A DNA stretch of 64,000 nt from Treponema sp. Its GTDB lineage: Bacteria; Spirochaetota; Spirochaetia; Treponematales; Treponemataceae. The DNA lies in assembly GCA_016287815.1 (NCBI GenBank), contig JAEEWW010000007.1, forward strand, positions 1 through 64,000, written 5' to 3'. This document shows, piece by piece, positions 10,185 to 19,509 of this stretch (its first letter is position 1; each line of letters starts with the position of its first letter). The position numbers and the translations under genes are program-made. Below the pieces are notes generated by a model. It was not told where the DNA came from, ran no database searches, and was given only the letters and a program-made list of their open reading frames with translations.

Positions 10185-11555
10185 ATGAAACGGTTTTCAA
10201 AATTTCTTATAATTGCTTTTCTGCTTCCTGCTGTTTCGCTTTTTGCCGAATACAACCGTTTTAATGTTCCTGATTCTGCTGAAATCCGAAAGGATTTGGT
10301 TGATACCTGGTTTACCGAGCCGATTGAATTAATCCGATTGCGGAATCCTGAAATACGTACTAATTCTATCGGACAGAGATTTCAGGTTCGGTGCGAAGAA
10401 AGCGAGGATTTTTTTTCTATATTTGTTTCTCCTGAAACAGAAATCCCGATTGATGTTTATACGGATTCCGGCGTAAATACCATAACAAAGACTGAATATC
10501 CTATTGATATCTGCGGCAGCTGGGTTCTTGTAAGAAACAAATCAGACGGAAGTCCTATACGGATACGCTATTATTTTTCTGCGGACAGCGATGTTTACAT
10601 TCAGCTGACACCTTTTTCACGGTATACGCTTGCGGATATGGTTATATTTAAAAACTATGCTTCCAGAGGGCTTCAGCTTGGACTTCCATTTGAAAGGTTT
10701 TATTCATCTTCTTTTGAACAGCTTTATAAGTGGACTTCATCAATCCTTCCGTGGAACTATGTAACAATAAATACAAGCCTTTACCATTCAAATTTGCAGA
10801 TGATTCAGGTAATCCGCGAAAATCTTCCTTCAATTGTATATACGGATGATGCAATTTATGATGAAGCAGGCCGCCCGATTTATCTTTCTACAGGTAAGCC
10901 GCGTAAAGTATCTGAAGAAAACCGTAAAAAACTTACATTGAATGAAGCTGGCTTTGTAAAATGGGTTGTAGACGGACTTATTTATCCTATAACCGGAAGC
11001 TATACGTTCAGAGATCCTCTTCTTGTACCAACAGTTGAATTTAAACCGGTTGGTTTTCAGGGGATTATAGACAGTGTTTATGATTTGTCTTTTTCTTTGA
11101 ACTGGACAAGAAACCTTGCGGCAGCTTCTCTTTCTGTTTTTGCGAATAAAAAATATCTTTATTCAGAATCTGGAGTTGACGTAACTAATGAACCGTTCTG
11201 TGCAGAATTGATTGACGGAAAGATTGTAAATAATGCAGGTTACATAAAAGATACTGGCTATGAAGCCGGAAAATTAAAAGCGATTTTATACGTACTTGCT
11301 GCAACAAATCCTTCGTTCTGCTATTTGTCTGCAATCCGCAGTAATTCGCAGACAACGCCAGAAGTTCGGCCGTTTAATCATTGTGCCGTTCTTTTCCCGT
11401 ATTTTGATTCAAACGGGCGTTTTGACTGCGTTGTTTTTGCAAACGGTACAGAAGTTTCGCTTTCATACTTTTTACAGCGATATAAAAATGACTTTATTCA
11501 TTTAACAAGAATAGAAACTGAAGACAGATTTTTTCCTCAGACAGCTGCTGAATAA
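10185..11555 (+). CDS. Hypothetical exported protein (456 aa)
   Basis: Signal peptide MKRFSKFLIIAFLLPAVSLFAEYN; preceded by a GGAGG-like RBS. Confidence 0.75.
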   Translation: MKRFSKFLIIAFLLPAVSLFAEYNRFNVPDSAEIRKDLVDTWFTEPIELIRLRNPEIRTNSIGQRFQVRCEESEDFFSIFVSPETEIPIDVYTDSGVNTITKTEYPIDICGSWVLVRNKSDGSPIRIRYYFSADSDVYIQLTPFSRYTLADMVIFKNYASRGLQLGLPFERFYSSSFEQLYKWTSSILPWNYVTINTSLYHSNLQMIQVIRENLPSIVYTDDAIYDEAGRPIYLSTGKPRKVSEENRKKLTLNEAGFVKWVVDGLIYPITGSYTFRDPLLVPTVEFKPVGFQGIIDSVYDLSFSLNWTRNLAAASLSVFANKKYLYSESGVDVTNEPFCAELIDGKIVNNAGYIKDTGYEAGKLKAILYVLAATNPSFCYLSAIRSNSQTTPEVRPFNHCAVLFPYFDSNGRFDCVVFANGTEVSLSYFLQRYKNDFIHLTRIETEDRFFPQTAAE

Positions 11556-11705
11556 TTTTTTTCACCAGAATGGCTTTCTTTGCGGACGGGCTTTCGTTGC
11601 CTGAGTCTTTTCTTGCGATTCTATAACTAGGTGTAATCTTTTCGACAAGGCGCTGCAATACAAACATAGCGTAACTTTTTTCTCTTTTTTTCGTTATAAT
11701 TTATA

Positions 11706-14702
11706 ATGATGATGAAAAATAGTACAAATAAGAAAATTTTTAGAAAAACTTACAGGGAATTACGCCCTGTTATTGCTGCCTCGTTTTTGATTATAAGTGT
11801 TTTTTCTCAGTTGACTGCAGCGCCTGCAAAAACTGAAAACACTCTTTTTGCAGAAATTTCTTCTGCTTATGAAAGCGGTTTTTATCCTGGAGTTGTAAAA
11901 TATGCAGGAAGTTTTAAAAAACAGTTTTCTCATTCAGCTTTAACCCCAAAAGTTATGCTTTATGAAGGAGAAAGTCTTTTTAGAATTTCCAGACTGGATG
12001 AAGCGACTGTTGTTTTAAAAAAAGTTCTTGATTATGACGATTCAGATAAACTTTTAAAATTAAAGGCAAACTACTGGCTTGGCAGAACTTCTTTTGAACA
12101 GAAAGATTATTCTTCTGCTGCAAGATTTTTTTATGATTCTGCAGAAAAATCTAAGTCATTTGAAACTGAAAAAGATGTTTACAATTCTTCAATTTATTAC
12201 GGGGCAAAATCTTTTGCTGAGCTTAAAAACTATTCTGAAGCGGAAAAACTTTTAGAATATGTTGTGGCAAACGGCAACAATTTTACGCATAGTGAATATG
12301 AAGACTCTGTTCTGCTTTTATTTGCTTCATACGAATCTTCTAAAGATTTTAAAAAGACTCAGGCACTTTATAAAAAATTGCCGCAGGATTTTTTTAGTGC
12401 TCAGGCAAAACACAAAATAATGTTTTATTATGCTGATGCGCTTAATTCACTTGGAAATTATACGGAAGCCTACGGTATTTATGAAAATCTTATAGAAAAT
12501 GCTGAGGCTCCGCTTGCTTTTCAGTCTTTGCAAAGAGCATATCTGATTTCTGTAAAATATAGGGAAGAACTTAAAAAAGAGCCTTCAAAAGTTCTTGTTT
12601 CTGCAAAAGAAAAATTTTCAGGTTATTCTGATTTTAATTATACTGACTTTATAGACGATTTTTATCTTCGCCTTGGAATTGATTTTTATAATTCAGGAAA
12701 CTATCAGGATTCTTCTGCCTGTCTGAAAGAAATTTCCAAAGAAGCATCTTCTTATATTGCGGGCGTAAAAGACCTTTATCAGGCACAGCTGATTGTTGCA
12801 GATGGTTTTGGTCCTGTACAAACCCGTGCATCGGAAGCAGAAAACTTTTTACTTTCAAAACTGAATTCTGTTAAGGATAAAGATATTAAGGATTCTTATT
12901 GCAAGCAGCTTGCAAGATTTGCAGGACTTCAGGAAAAATGGCAGGACTGCATAGGATACGTTTCTAAGGTTACAGTACCCGATTCTGCCTGTCTTTACTG
13001 GAAGGCGTTTGCAGAACAGAATTCCGATAAATTTGAGCAGGCGCAGAAAACTCTTGAAACTTCTGTTAACGGAAGTCCTGTATGGGAAAATTCTTCTGAA
13101 AGTGAATGCCTTTATGCAGTTGTGCTTGCGCAGAACGGGAAGAACAGGGAAGCGTGCCGCATTTTTTCTTCCCTTGAAAAACAGGAAAAATTAAATGAAA
13201 AAATGCGGCTTAATTATATCCGCGCGCTTATAGAATGTTCTGATAATGACGAAGCCTTAAAAATTGCAGGACGCGTTACAAGCCCTGTAGCAGTTTATTA
13301 CAAGGCTCTGGCAAATTTCAATTTGAAAAACTGGAAGGAAAGTAAGGAACTTTTCCAAAACTATCTTGATTCATCTGATTCAGCAAGTTCTGCGAATTCA
13401 GATAATGCAAATCAGCGGGCTTTTGCATTGTTTTATCTTGGCTTTGCACAGTTCAGGCTTTCAGAATTTAATGAGGCTTTTGAAAATCTTTTTGACTTTG
13501 CCGGAAGCAATCCAAAAAGTTCACTTGCATGGTATGCTTATTTTACAAGTGCAAGTGCCGCTGTTTATGCCGGAGATTTTTTTAAGGCACAGAAAGCTTC
13601 CGAAGCTGGTCTTTCAGCCGCAGATACAGTGCAAAAAAAACAGGAATCTGTAATGCAGTGTGCTTCAGTTTATTCTGATTCAGGTGAAGGTGAAAAAGCC
13701 GAGAAACTATTGCAGCCTTATTTTAAGCAGAATAATCATTTTGGAAATCAATGTGGTTTTGCTTTGGCTCAGGTATATGAACGGCAGGAAAAAATAAAAG
13801 AAGCTGATTCTGTCTATGCAACACTTTCGTCACGTAAAAACAATGCAACCCTTGCAGAAGAAGCTTTGTATCGCCGCGGAGAGCTTTATTATTCGGTAAA
13901 TGACTATAAAACTTCATCGCAGCGGTTTTCTGATTATCTTTCCCGGTATTCGTCCGGAAAATTTAGTGATGGTGCCATGTATTATAAGGCTGAATGCCTC
14001 AGACAGATGAATCAGGGTGATAAAGCAGCGCTGCAATATGAGCTTTTGCTGAATTCTATACCGAAGACAACTTACAGATATCCTGCCATGAAAAATCTCT
14101 GCATTTTATACCGGGATTCAGGTAATTATGAAGAAAGTCTTTCTTATGCACAGAAAATGCTTTCTGAATTTCCTGCTCAGGCAAAAGAAGAAAAAATTGA
14201 CATTCAGGAAAAAGAACTTTTAAAACTTGTAAAAGGCACTGATTCAAGAATTGTAGCAAAGCTTTCGGAATATGAAAAAAACGGTGGTCTGAAAACTGAA
14301 AGCGGCAGAATCGCTGGTACAGAACTTGCCGCTTTATATGCAGAAAAAGAAGAGACTTTTGAACAGGCTGCAGCTCTTGCAAAACAGATTCTGCCGCTTC
14401 AAAAAAAGAATCTTAATGCAGAATGTGGTTTTGCGGCGGAAAACGCATTCCTTCTTGCTAAACACGAGCGCACAAATCAGAAAAACAAGGAAAGTGCTGA
14501 TTTGTACCTTGAAGCTGCCGAGTATTTTAGAATGAGCGGAAAAAATCCGGAAGCGGCCAGTTCTTTGTACGGCGCAATAGAAGCTTTTGATGCAAGCGGA
14601 AATTACGGCGATGCAAAAGAAACGGCAGATTTACTTGAAAAACTTTATCCGGAAAGCCGGCAGAATATTGCGGCGAAAAGGATAATAAACCGTATGGAAT
14701 AA
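11706..14702 (+). CDS. Large periplasmic TPR-repeat protein (998 aa)
   Basis: Signal/anchor N-terminus and many TPR-like helices (e.g. AKANYWLGRTSFEQKDYSSAARFFYDSA, EEALYRRGELYYSVNDYKTSSQRFSDYLSRY). Confidence 0.87.
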   Translation: MMMKNSTNKKIFRKTYRELRPVIAASFLIISVFSQLTAAPAKTENTLFAEISSAYESGFYPGVVKYAGSFKKQFSHSALTPKVMLYEGESLFRISRLDEATVVLKKVLDYDDSDKLLKLKANYWLGRTSFEQKDYSSAARFFYDSAEKSKSFETEKDVYNSSIYYGAKSFAELKNYSEAEKLLEYVVANGNNFTHSEYEDSVLLLFASYESSKDFKKTQALYKKLPQDFFSAQAKHKIMFYYADALNSLGNYTEAYGIYENLIENAEAPLAFQSLQRAYLISVKYREELKKEPSKVLVSAKEKFSGYSDFNYTDFIDDFYLRLGIDFYNSGNYQDSSACLKEISKEASSYIAGVKDLYQAQLIVADGFGPVQTRASEAENFLLSKLNSVKDKDIKDSYCKQLARFAGLQEKWQDCIGYVSKVTVPDSACLYWKAFAEQNSDKFEQAQKTLETSVNGSPVWENSSESECLYAVVLAQNGKNREACRIFSSLEKQEKLNEKMRLNYIRALIECSDNDEALKIAGRVTSPVAVYYKALANFNLKNWKESKELFQNYLDSSDSASSANSDNANQRAFALFYLGFAQFRLSEFNEAFENLFDFAGSNPKSSLAWYAYFTSASAAVYAGDFFKAQKASEAGLSAADTVQKKQESVMQCASVYSDSGEGEKAEKLLQPYFKQNNHFGNQCGFALAQVYERQEKIKEADSVYATLSSRKNNATLAEEALYRRGELYYSVNDYKTSSQRFSDYLSRYSSGKFSDGAMYYKAECLRQMNQGDKAALQYELLLNSIPKTTYRYPAMKNLCILYRDSGNYEESLSYAQKMLSEFPAQAKEEKIDIQEKELLKLVKGTDSRIVAKLSEYEKNGGLKTESGRIAGTELAALYAEKEETFEQAAALAKQILPLQKKNLNAECGFAAENAFLLAKHERTNQKNKESADLYLEAAEYFRMSGKNPEAASSLYGAIEAFDASGNYGDAKETADLLEKLYPESRQNIAAKRIINRME

Positions 14703-14761
14703 AACGGATAAAAATTAAACGTAAAACAGGAATATATAGAAATAGAAACGATATATAACAA

Positions 14762-16462
14762 TTGAACAGAGGAATTATGAAAAGATTTAGAAAGATTTTT
14801 AATAAAAAAACAGCAGCTTTTAGATTTGTACCGGTTACAATGGCAGTTTTATGCGTGCCCGTTTTTTTGCAGGCAGAAGAAATTGCATTGCCGGATGTTA
14901 CGACAGTTATTTCCGGAAATGAAGTTCAGGTAGGCAAAGATGCAATGCCAGATTTTTCAAAAATAATTCCGGATGAAGAAACTTCTGTTCCGGAACTTAT
15001 AAAACTTCCGGAAATAGAAATTGTAGAAGAGGATGCACTTACAAAGCCTGTAAAGAACGAAAGCGCAAAAAAAGAAAAAGATTTGTTTGTAGAAGGCAAG
15101 GTTGGCGGCGGATACCATGGATTTTTTACCGGAAGTTTTGATATTTTCCGGCAGACAGAAAAAAATCCGTTCCAGTTGAGTTTTTCGCACGAAAGTTCTG
15201 AAGGCTATGGAAAAAAATCAGCTTCTGACGGCTACTTTGACAGCGAAACAAAAATTTCTGGCGAAAAAACTTTTTCTATACAGGATACGGCATGGAATTT
15301 TTCTGCATTTTACGAAAAAAATGAAAACGGACTTCAGTCAAATTCTTCTGCATTGAACGACCTTAAACAGCAGGATACTGGCGGAAAATTCTTTATAACT
15401 TTAAATCCTACAGAAAAACTAACGCTGGAAATTGGAAGCGGCATAGATTTTTATTCCCGTTATGGAAGCAAAAAGGAAGTTTCCCTTGTGCAGAATTATG
15501 AAAAAGAAGCCTTTGTGCTTGGAATTTCGCCTTGGGTAAACGCATGCTGGAGCTTTGATTCATTTAAGCTGGAAATTTTGGGAGATTATTTTCAGCAGAA
15601 TAATCTGAAAGAAAAAGAATATATAGCATTTGCAGATTTAGATGAACAGGCTACGTACAGGGCAAAACTTGGAGCCAGATTTATCTGGTCAAATGATGTT
15701 TTTACTTTGTTTGAAGAGGTTCATGCGGTATTAGGAAATAAGCTTGGCGATAACCGTTCAATCATAACTCCATTTACGGCAGGCCTTGATATAAATGCGG
15801 AACCTGATTTTTTAGGCGGCACATTTTTGTTTAATATAAAGGGCGGACTTGATTCTTATCAGAGTAAGTATTCAGAGCTTGAAAAACTATATAAATTTTC
15901 AGTTCTTGGTTTCTTCCCTGAAGAAACAACTGAGTGGTATGTGGATTCGAATTTAACATTGCCGCTTGGCGAAAAACTTTCTGCAAAAGGTTCTGCAGAA
16001 TATAGAAAAACAGTTTATGAAAATGGAATCTGGCAGCCTGATTATGGCACTTCTTTAGCTTCTGCGTTGTACGGATATACAATGGCCGAGCGCGAAATGT
16101 TCAAGTCTACAGCGGGATTGTCTTACAAAGCCGGTGATTATTCACTTTCTGCTCAGTGGCAGAAACAGTGGAAAGATATTCCGGTTCTTGAATGTGAAAA
16201 TCTAATAGAAGTTTCTTTAGAAATTCAGCCTGAAGATTTAAAATATGGAGCTGTATTTACTGCCGGTTTTGAAGCAGGGAAAGATTCTGATAAAACTCCT
16301 TTAATAGGCGGAAACGGATTTATCCGCTTAACTCCGGCATTGCGTCTTGCATTAGAGGCTGATGATCTTATAAAACTTGTAAGCCGTGAAAAACGGACTT
16401 ACGCTGGCGAATATTGTTCACGGGGTGGAAGCGCAGCCCTGCTTGTAAAATTTAATTTTTAG
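14762..16462 (+). CDS. Putative outer-membrane beta-barrel protein
   Basis: Signal peptide, alternating aromatic beta-strand pattern, terminal aromatic residue (LLVKFNF). Sits between the TPR and exbB-like genes. Confidence 0.7.
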   Translation: MNRGIMKRFRKIFNKKTAAFRFVPVTMAVLCVPVFLQAEEIALPDVTTVISGNEVQVGKDAMPDFSKIIPDEETSVPELIKLPEIEIVEEDALTKPVKNESAKKEKDLFVEGKVGGGYHGFFTGSFDIFRQTEKNPFQLSFSHESSEGYGKKSASDGYFDSETKISGEKTFSIQDTAWNFSAFYEKNENGLQSNSSALNDLKQQDTGGKFFITLNPTEKLTLEIGSGIDFYSRYGSKKEVSLVQNYEKEAFVLGISPWVNACWSFDSFKLEILGDYFQQNNLKEKEYIAFADLDEQATYRAKLGARFIWSNDVFTLFEEVHAVLGNKLGDNRSIITPFTAGLDINAEPDFLGGTFLFNIKGGLDSYQSKYSELEKLYKFSVLGFFPEETTEWYVDSNLTLPLGEKLSAKGSAEYRKTVYENGIWQPDYGTSLASALYGYTMAEREMFKSTAGLSYKAGDYSLSAQWQKQWKDIPVLECENLIEVSLEIQPEDLKYGAVFTAGFEAGKDSDKTPLIGGNGFIRLTPALRLALEADDLIKLVSREKRTYAGEYCSRGGSAALLVKFNF

Positions 16463-16486
16463 ACCAAAGGATTTTTGGAGGTATAG

Positions 16487-17098
16487 ATGTTAGGACTTAT
16501 AAAATCTGGCGGACCTTTAATGGTTGCAATTTTTATCTGTGCTGTTATAGCGACTTTTATAATTATTGAAAGATTTTATTACTTTGTTTCAATAAAAAAA
16601 CGGGATGCAGAACTTTCCCGGTTCCTTGAAGATGATTTGCAGAAAAAAGATTTTCAGAAGGCAGAAACAGACTGTATTGCTGCCGGCACTCCAACTGCAA
16701 AGGTAATAAAAAAGGCTTTGGACTGCCGCCGCTGGGAAGAAAATGATATGAAGGAAGCTGTCGCGGCGGAAATGGATAGTGTTGTTCCTCAACTGGAACA
16801 TTATCTGACACCTCTTGGAACTATAGCAAATATTTCTACCTTGCTTGGCCTTTTAGGAACTGTAACAGGTAATATAAAGGCTTTCGGTGTATTGAGTGCC
16901 GGCGGTTCTATGGGAGATCCTGCCGCTCTTGCCGGAGCGATTGCAGAAGCCCTTCTTACTACAGCCGCTGGTCTCTGCGTTTCAATACCTGCATTTATTT
17001 TCCATAATTATTTTGTTTCAAGAGTTAACCGCAGAATTGCCGAAATGGAATCTATGGTAACTTCTGCCTTGCTCCGTATGACCGGAAGGATTTTGTAA
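16487..17098 (+). CDS. MotA/TolQ/ExbB proton channel family protein
   Basis: GTIANISTLLGLLGTVTGNIKAF and AIAEALLTTAAGLCVSIPAFIFHNYF typical of ExbB/TolQ. Confidence 0.93.
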   Translation: MLGLIKSGGPLMVAIFICAVIATFIIIERFYYFVSIKKRDAELSRFLEDDLQKKDFQKAETDCIAAGTPTAKVIKKALDCRRWEENDMKEAVAAEMDSVVPQLEHYLTPLGTIANISTLLGLLGTVTGNIKAFGVLSAGGSMGDPAALAGAIAEALLTTAAGLCVSIPAFIFHNYFVSRVNRRIAEMESMVTSALLRMTGRIL

Positions 17099-17506
17099 AT
17101 GAAAATAAAACGATGGGAAACCCCAAAAGCCAATGTCGATCTTATTCCTATGATAGACATTGTATTTCAGCTTATTCTGTTTTTTCTGGTTTCTACAACT
17201 TTTGCAATTCTGCCCGGAATAAATGTTAATTTACCGCAAAGCTCTACGGCAAAAGGCGCGCCTACCGCAGGAATTACAATTACGGCAAAAAGCGATGGTA
17301 TTCTGTATTTTAACGATGTACAGGTAAACTCAGAAAGCCTTGGTACTTATCTTGCAGATTTTGATACACAGGGAAAGCCAAAAGAAGAATATCCTGTAAC
17401 GCTTGAAGCTGACAGTGAAGTAACAAACGGAATGGTAGTAAGTATTTTTGATGTTTTACGAAAAAATGGTTTTTCTGCCGTAAACTTAAGGACAACGAAC
17501 AAATGA
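17099..17506 (+). CDS. ExbD/TolR family biopolymer transport protein
   Basis: VDLIPMIDIVFQLILFFLVSTTF motif; starts directly after the exbB-like stop codon. Confidence 0.93.
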   Translation: MKIKRWETPKANVDLIPMIDIVFQLILFFLVSTTFAILPGINVNLPQSSTAKGAPTAGITITAKSDGILYFNDVQVNSESLGTYLADFDTQGKPKEEYPVTLEADSEVTNGMVVSIFDVLRKNGFSAVNLRTTNK

Positions 17507-18597
17507 ATCCGATAAGGCAGTTTGCAGACTATCTTTTTATAATATATGAAGATGACTTCCCGGATGAAAAAAGCCGTAAAATAGGTTTTTCTTTTACGGC
17601 ACTTTTCTGCATTGTTTTTGCAGTTCTTTCCTTCTTTATAGTTATAAAACCAAAAGAGCCAGAATACAAAGAAATAAAAATAACTCTTGCATCTCCTGAA
17701 CCGGAAAAACTACAGGCACGGGATGCGGGCAAGACTGCGGCGGTTGAAAATTCCCTTTCTACTGCACAGGCAGTGCAAACCGTAAAGAAGGAACCGGAGC
17801 AACCTGCTCAAAAATCGCAGCCAGCTCAACCGCCGCAGAGCGCAAAAACTGCTCAATCAGTTAAGCCTGCAAAACCGCAGCGGCAGTACAAAATTGAAAA
17901 GCAGCCGAACTTTGTCAAAAGTCCCGAACAGCTTATGGCTGAACAACTCAGTTCCGGCAAGTCCGGTAACAAAAGTCAGGAATGGAAAGAAGAGGTTTTT
18001 AATAAATCTGCAAATACTGTGAGTACGACACCAGAAAGTTCTGCAATTCCAAAAAATAAGCAATTATCTGATTCGGAAAGTACGATAGGTACTGCCGGAA
18101 CTGCTTCTGGTGCAGGCTCAGAAAACCCAAATGCCGTTGTTTCTTCTTCAACTTCAAGAAGTAACGGAACAGAAGACATTACCAACGGCGTAAAACAATC
18201 TCTTGAAAATATAGGAAGTGCAAAACCTGTCCCTTATTCTGGAGCTTCATCGGGAAATATAGCTACAACTTCGGTCATAAATTCTTATATATCTGAGTCC
18301 TCAGGGCTTTCCATTCAAATGGAAGGTGGAAGATTCCGCCGCCTTTTAGAGCCTGAAAGACCTGTAATAAATATTTCTGAAGAAAATGCAAAACTTATAG
18401 AGACTTCGTTTAATTTAAAAATCCGCTTTAAGGTTTTGAGCGATGGCAGCGTTCTTCTTTCAGGGATTCAAATTCCTTCTTCAAGTTTGCCGCAAAGCGT
18501 TCAGTTAGAAATTAAAAGACAGATTGCAACATGGCGCTTTGCCCAGGATCCTTCAGAAAGTACAGCTGTTTTTGATTTTTCCATAATCAAAAAATAA
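17503..18597 (+). CDS. TonB-like energy transducer protein
   Basis: Single N-terminal TM, Pro/Gln/Lys-rich spacer (QPAQKSQPAQPPQSAKTAQSVKPAKPQ), C-terminal RFKVLSDGSVLLSGIQIPSSS TonB-C-like segment; overlaps the exbD stop by 4 nt. Confidence 0.75.
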   Translation: MNPIRQFADYLFIIYEDDFPDEKSRKIGFSFTALFCIVFAVLSFFIVIKPKEPEYKEIKITLASPEPEKLQARDAGKTAAVENSLSTAQAVQTVKKEPEQPAQKSQPAQPPQSAKTAQSVKPAKPQRQYKIEKQPNFVKSPEQLMAEQLSSGKSGNKSQEWKEEVFNKSANTVSTTPESSAIPKNKQLSDSESTIGTAGTASGAGSENPNAVVSSSTSRSNGTEDITNGVKQSLENIGSAKPVPYSGASSGNIATTSVINSYISESSGLSIQMEGGRFRRLLEPERPVINISEENAKLIETSFNLKIRFKVLSDGSVLLSGIQIPSSSLPQSVQLEIKRQIATWRFAQDPSESTAVFDFSIIKK

Positions 18598-18626
18598 CCA
18601 GCTTGTTTATGTCTGGCGAGTTCAGG

Positions 18627-18670
18627 AGCCTGCTATTTCAAAAGCTTACGGCTTTGGATGCTTGCAGGCT
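18627..18670. repeat. Inverted repeat AGCCTGC...GCAGGCT downstream of the tonB-like gene
   Basis: 7-bp perfect stem with an inner AAAGCttacgGCTTT hairpin; possible transcription end structure. Confidence 0.4.
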
Positions 18671-18753
18671 AGAAAAGTGTCCGAATAGAAACTTATGAAA
18701 CTAAATAAAAACTCTTCTCGACAGATATACCTAAAGTGTTATATAATAAAAGA

Positions 18754-19458
18754 ATGAGAGATTTTGAAGTTGTAGCTTTTGACATTGATGGTACTTTGTA
18801 TCCGTCCTGGCGGCTTAACTTAATAATTATCCCTTATGTGCTTTTTCATCTGAAGTTTTTTATTCATTTCAGCAGGGCACGTAAGATAATGCACCGTACG
18901 GCACCTCTCTCAGATTTTTTTGAATATCAGGCCAGACTTCTTGCTGAAGAAATGAATTTGACCAGCGTAGAAGCCAAGGCGAAAATGGAAAAGTATATTT
19001 ACAACGGGCTGCGGCCTTTTTTTAAGTGGGTTCCGTCTTTTAAAGGTGTTTATGAAACATTTAAAAAGTTAAGGGAAGCCGGTTACAGGCTTGCAATGCT
19101 TTCTGATTTTCCGCCTGAACAAAAAGGTAAAATTTGGGGCTTAAAAGATTTTTGCGAACTTGTTCTTGGAACAGAGTCGATTGGAGCTTTAAAGCCTTCA
19201 AAATATCCTTTTGGAATTATGAGCATGGCCTTGAATGTTGCTCCGGAAAAAATTCTGTATGTTGGCAACAGTCTTAAATATGATGTGCGCGGAGCGCGAA
19301 ACGCCGGCATGAGAACTGCAATAATTTTGCCGTTTTTCAGGCGTTTATTTAAACTTAAATATCCTGAAGCAGATATCTGCTTTGGTTCTTATAAGGAATT
19401 TCAGGAAATTATCCTGGAAAAGAAATATAAGCTGAAAGATTTGCCTGTGGCGGATTAA
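18754..19458 (+). CDS. HAD-family hydrolase
   Basis: VVAFDIDGTLYPSW, AMLSDFPP and YVGNSLKYDVRGARNAGM motifs. Start could be 18736. Confidence 0.88.
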   Translation: MRDFEVVAFDIDGTLYPSWRLNLIIIPYVLFHLKFFIHFSRARKIMHRTAPLSDFFEYQARLLAEEMNLTSVEAKAKMEKYIYNGLRPFFKWVPSFKGVYETFKKLREAGYRLAMLSDFPPEQKGKIWGLKDFCELVLGTESIGALKPSKYPFGIMSMALNVAPEKILYVGNSLKYDVRGARNAGMRTAIILPFFRRLFKLKYPEADICFGSYKEFQEIILEKKYKLKDLPVAD

Positions 19459-19509
19459 AATTTAAAACATAAAGCAGTAGGGGACTGTTTTCTGTTTGGG
19501 TGGGAAAAA

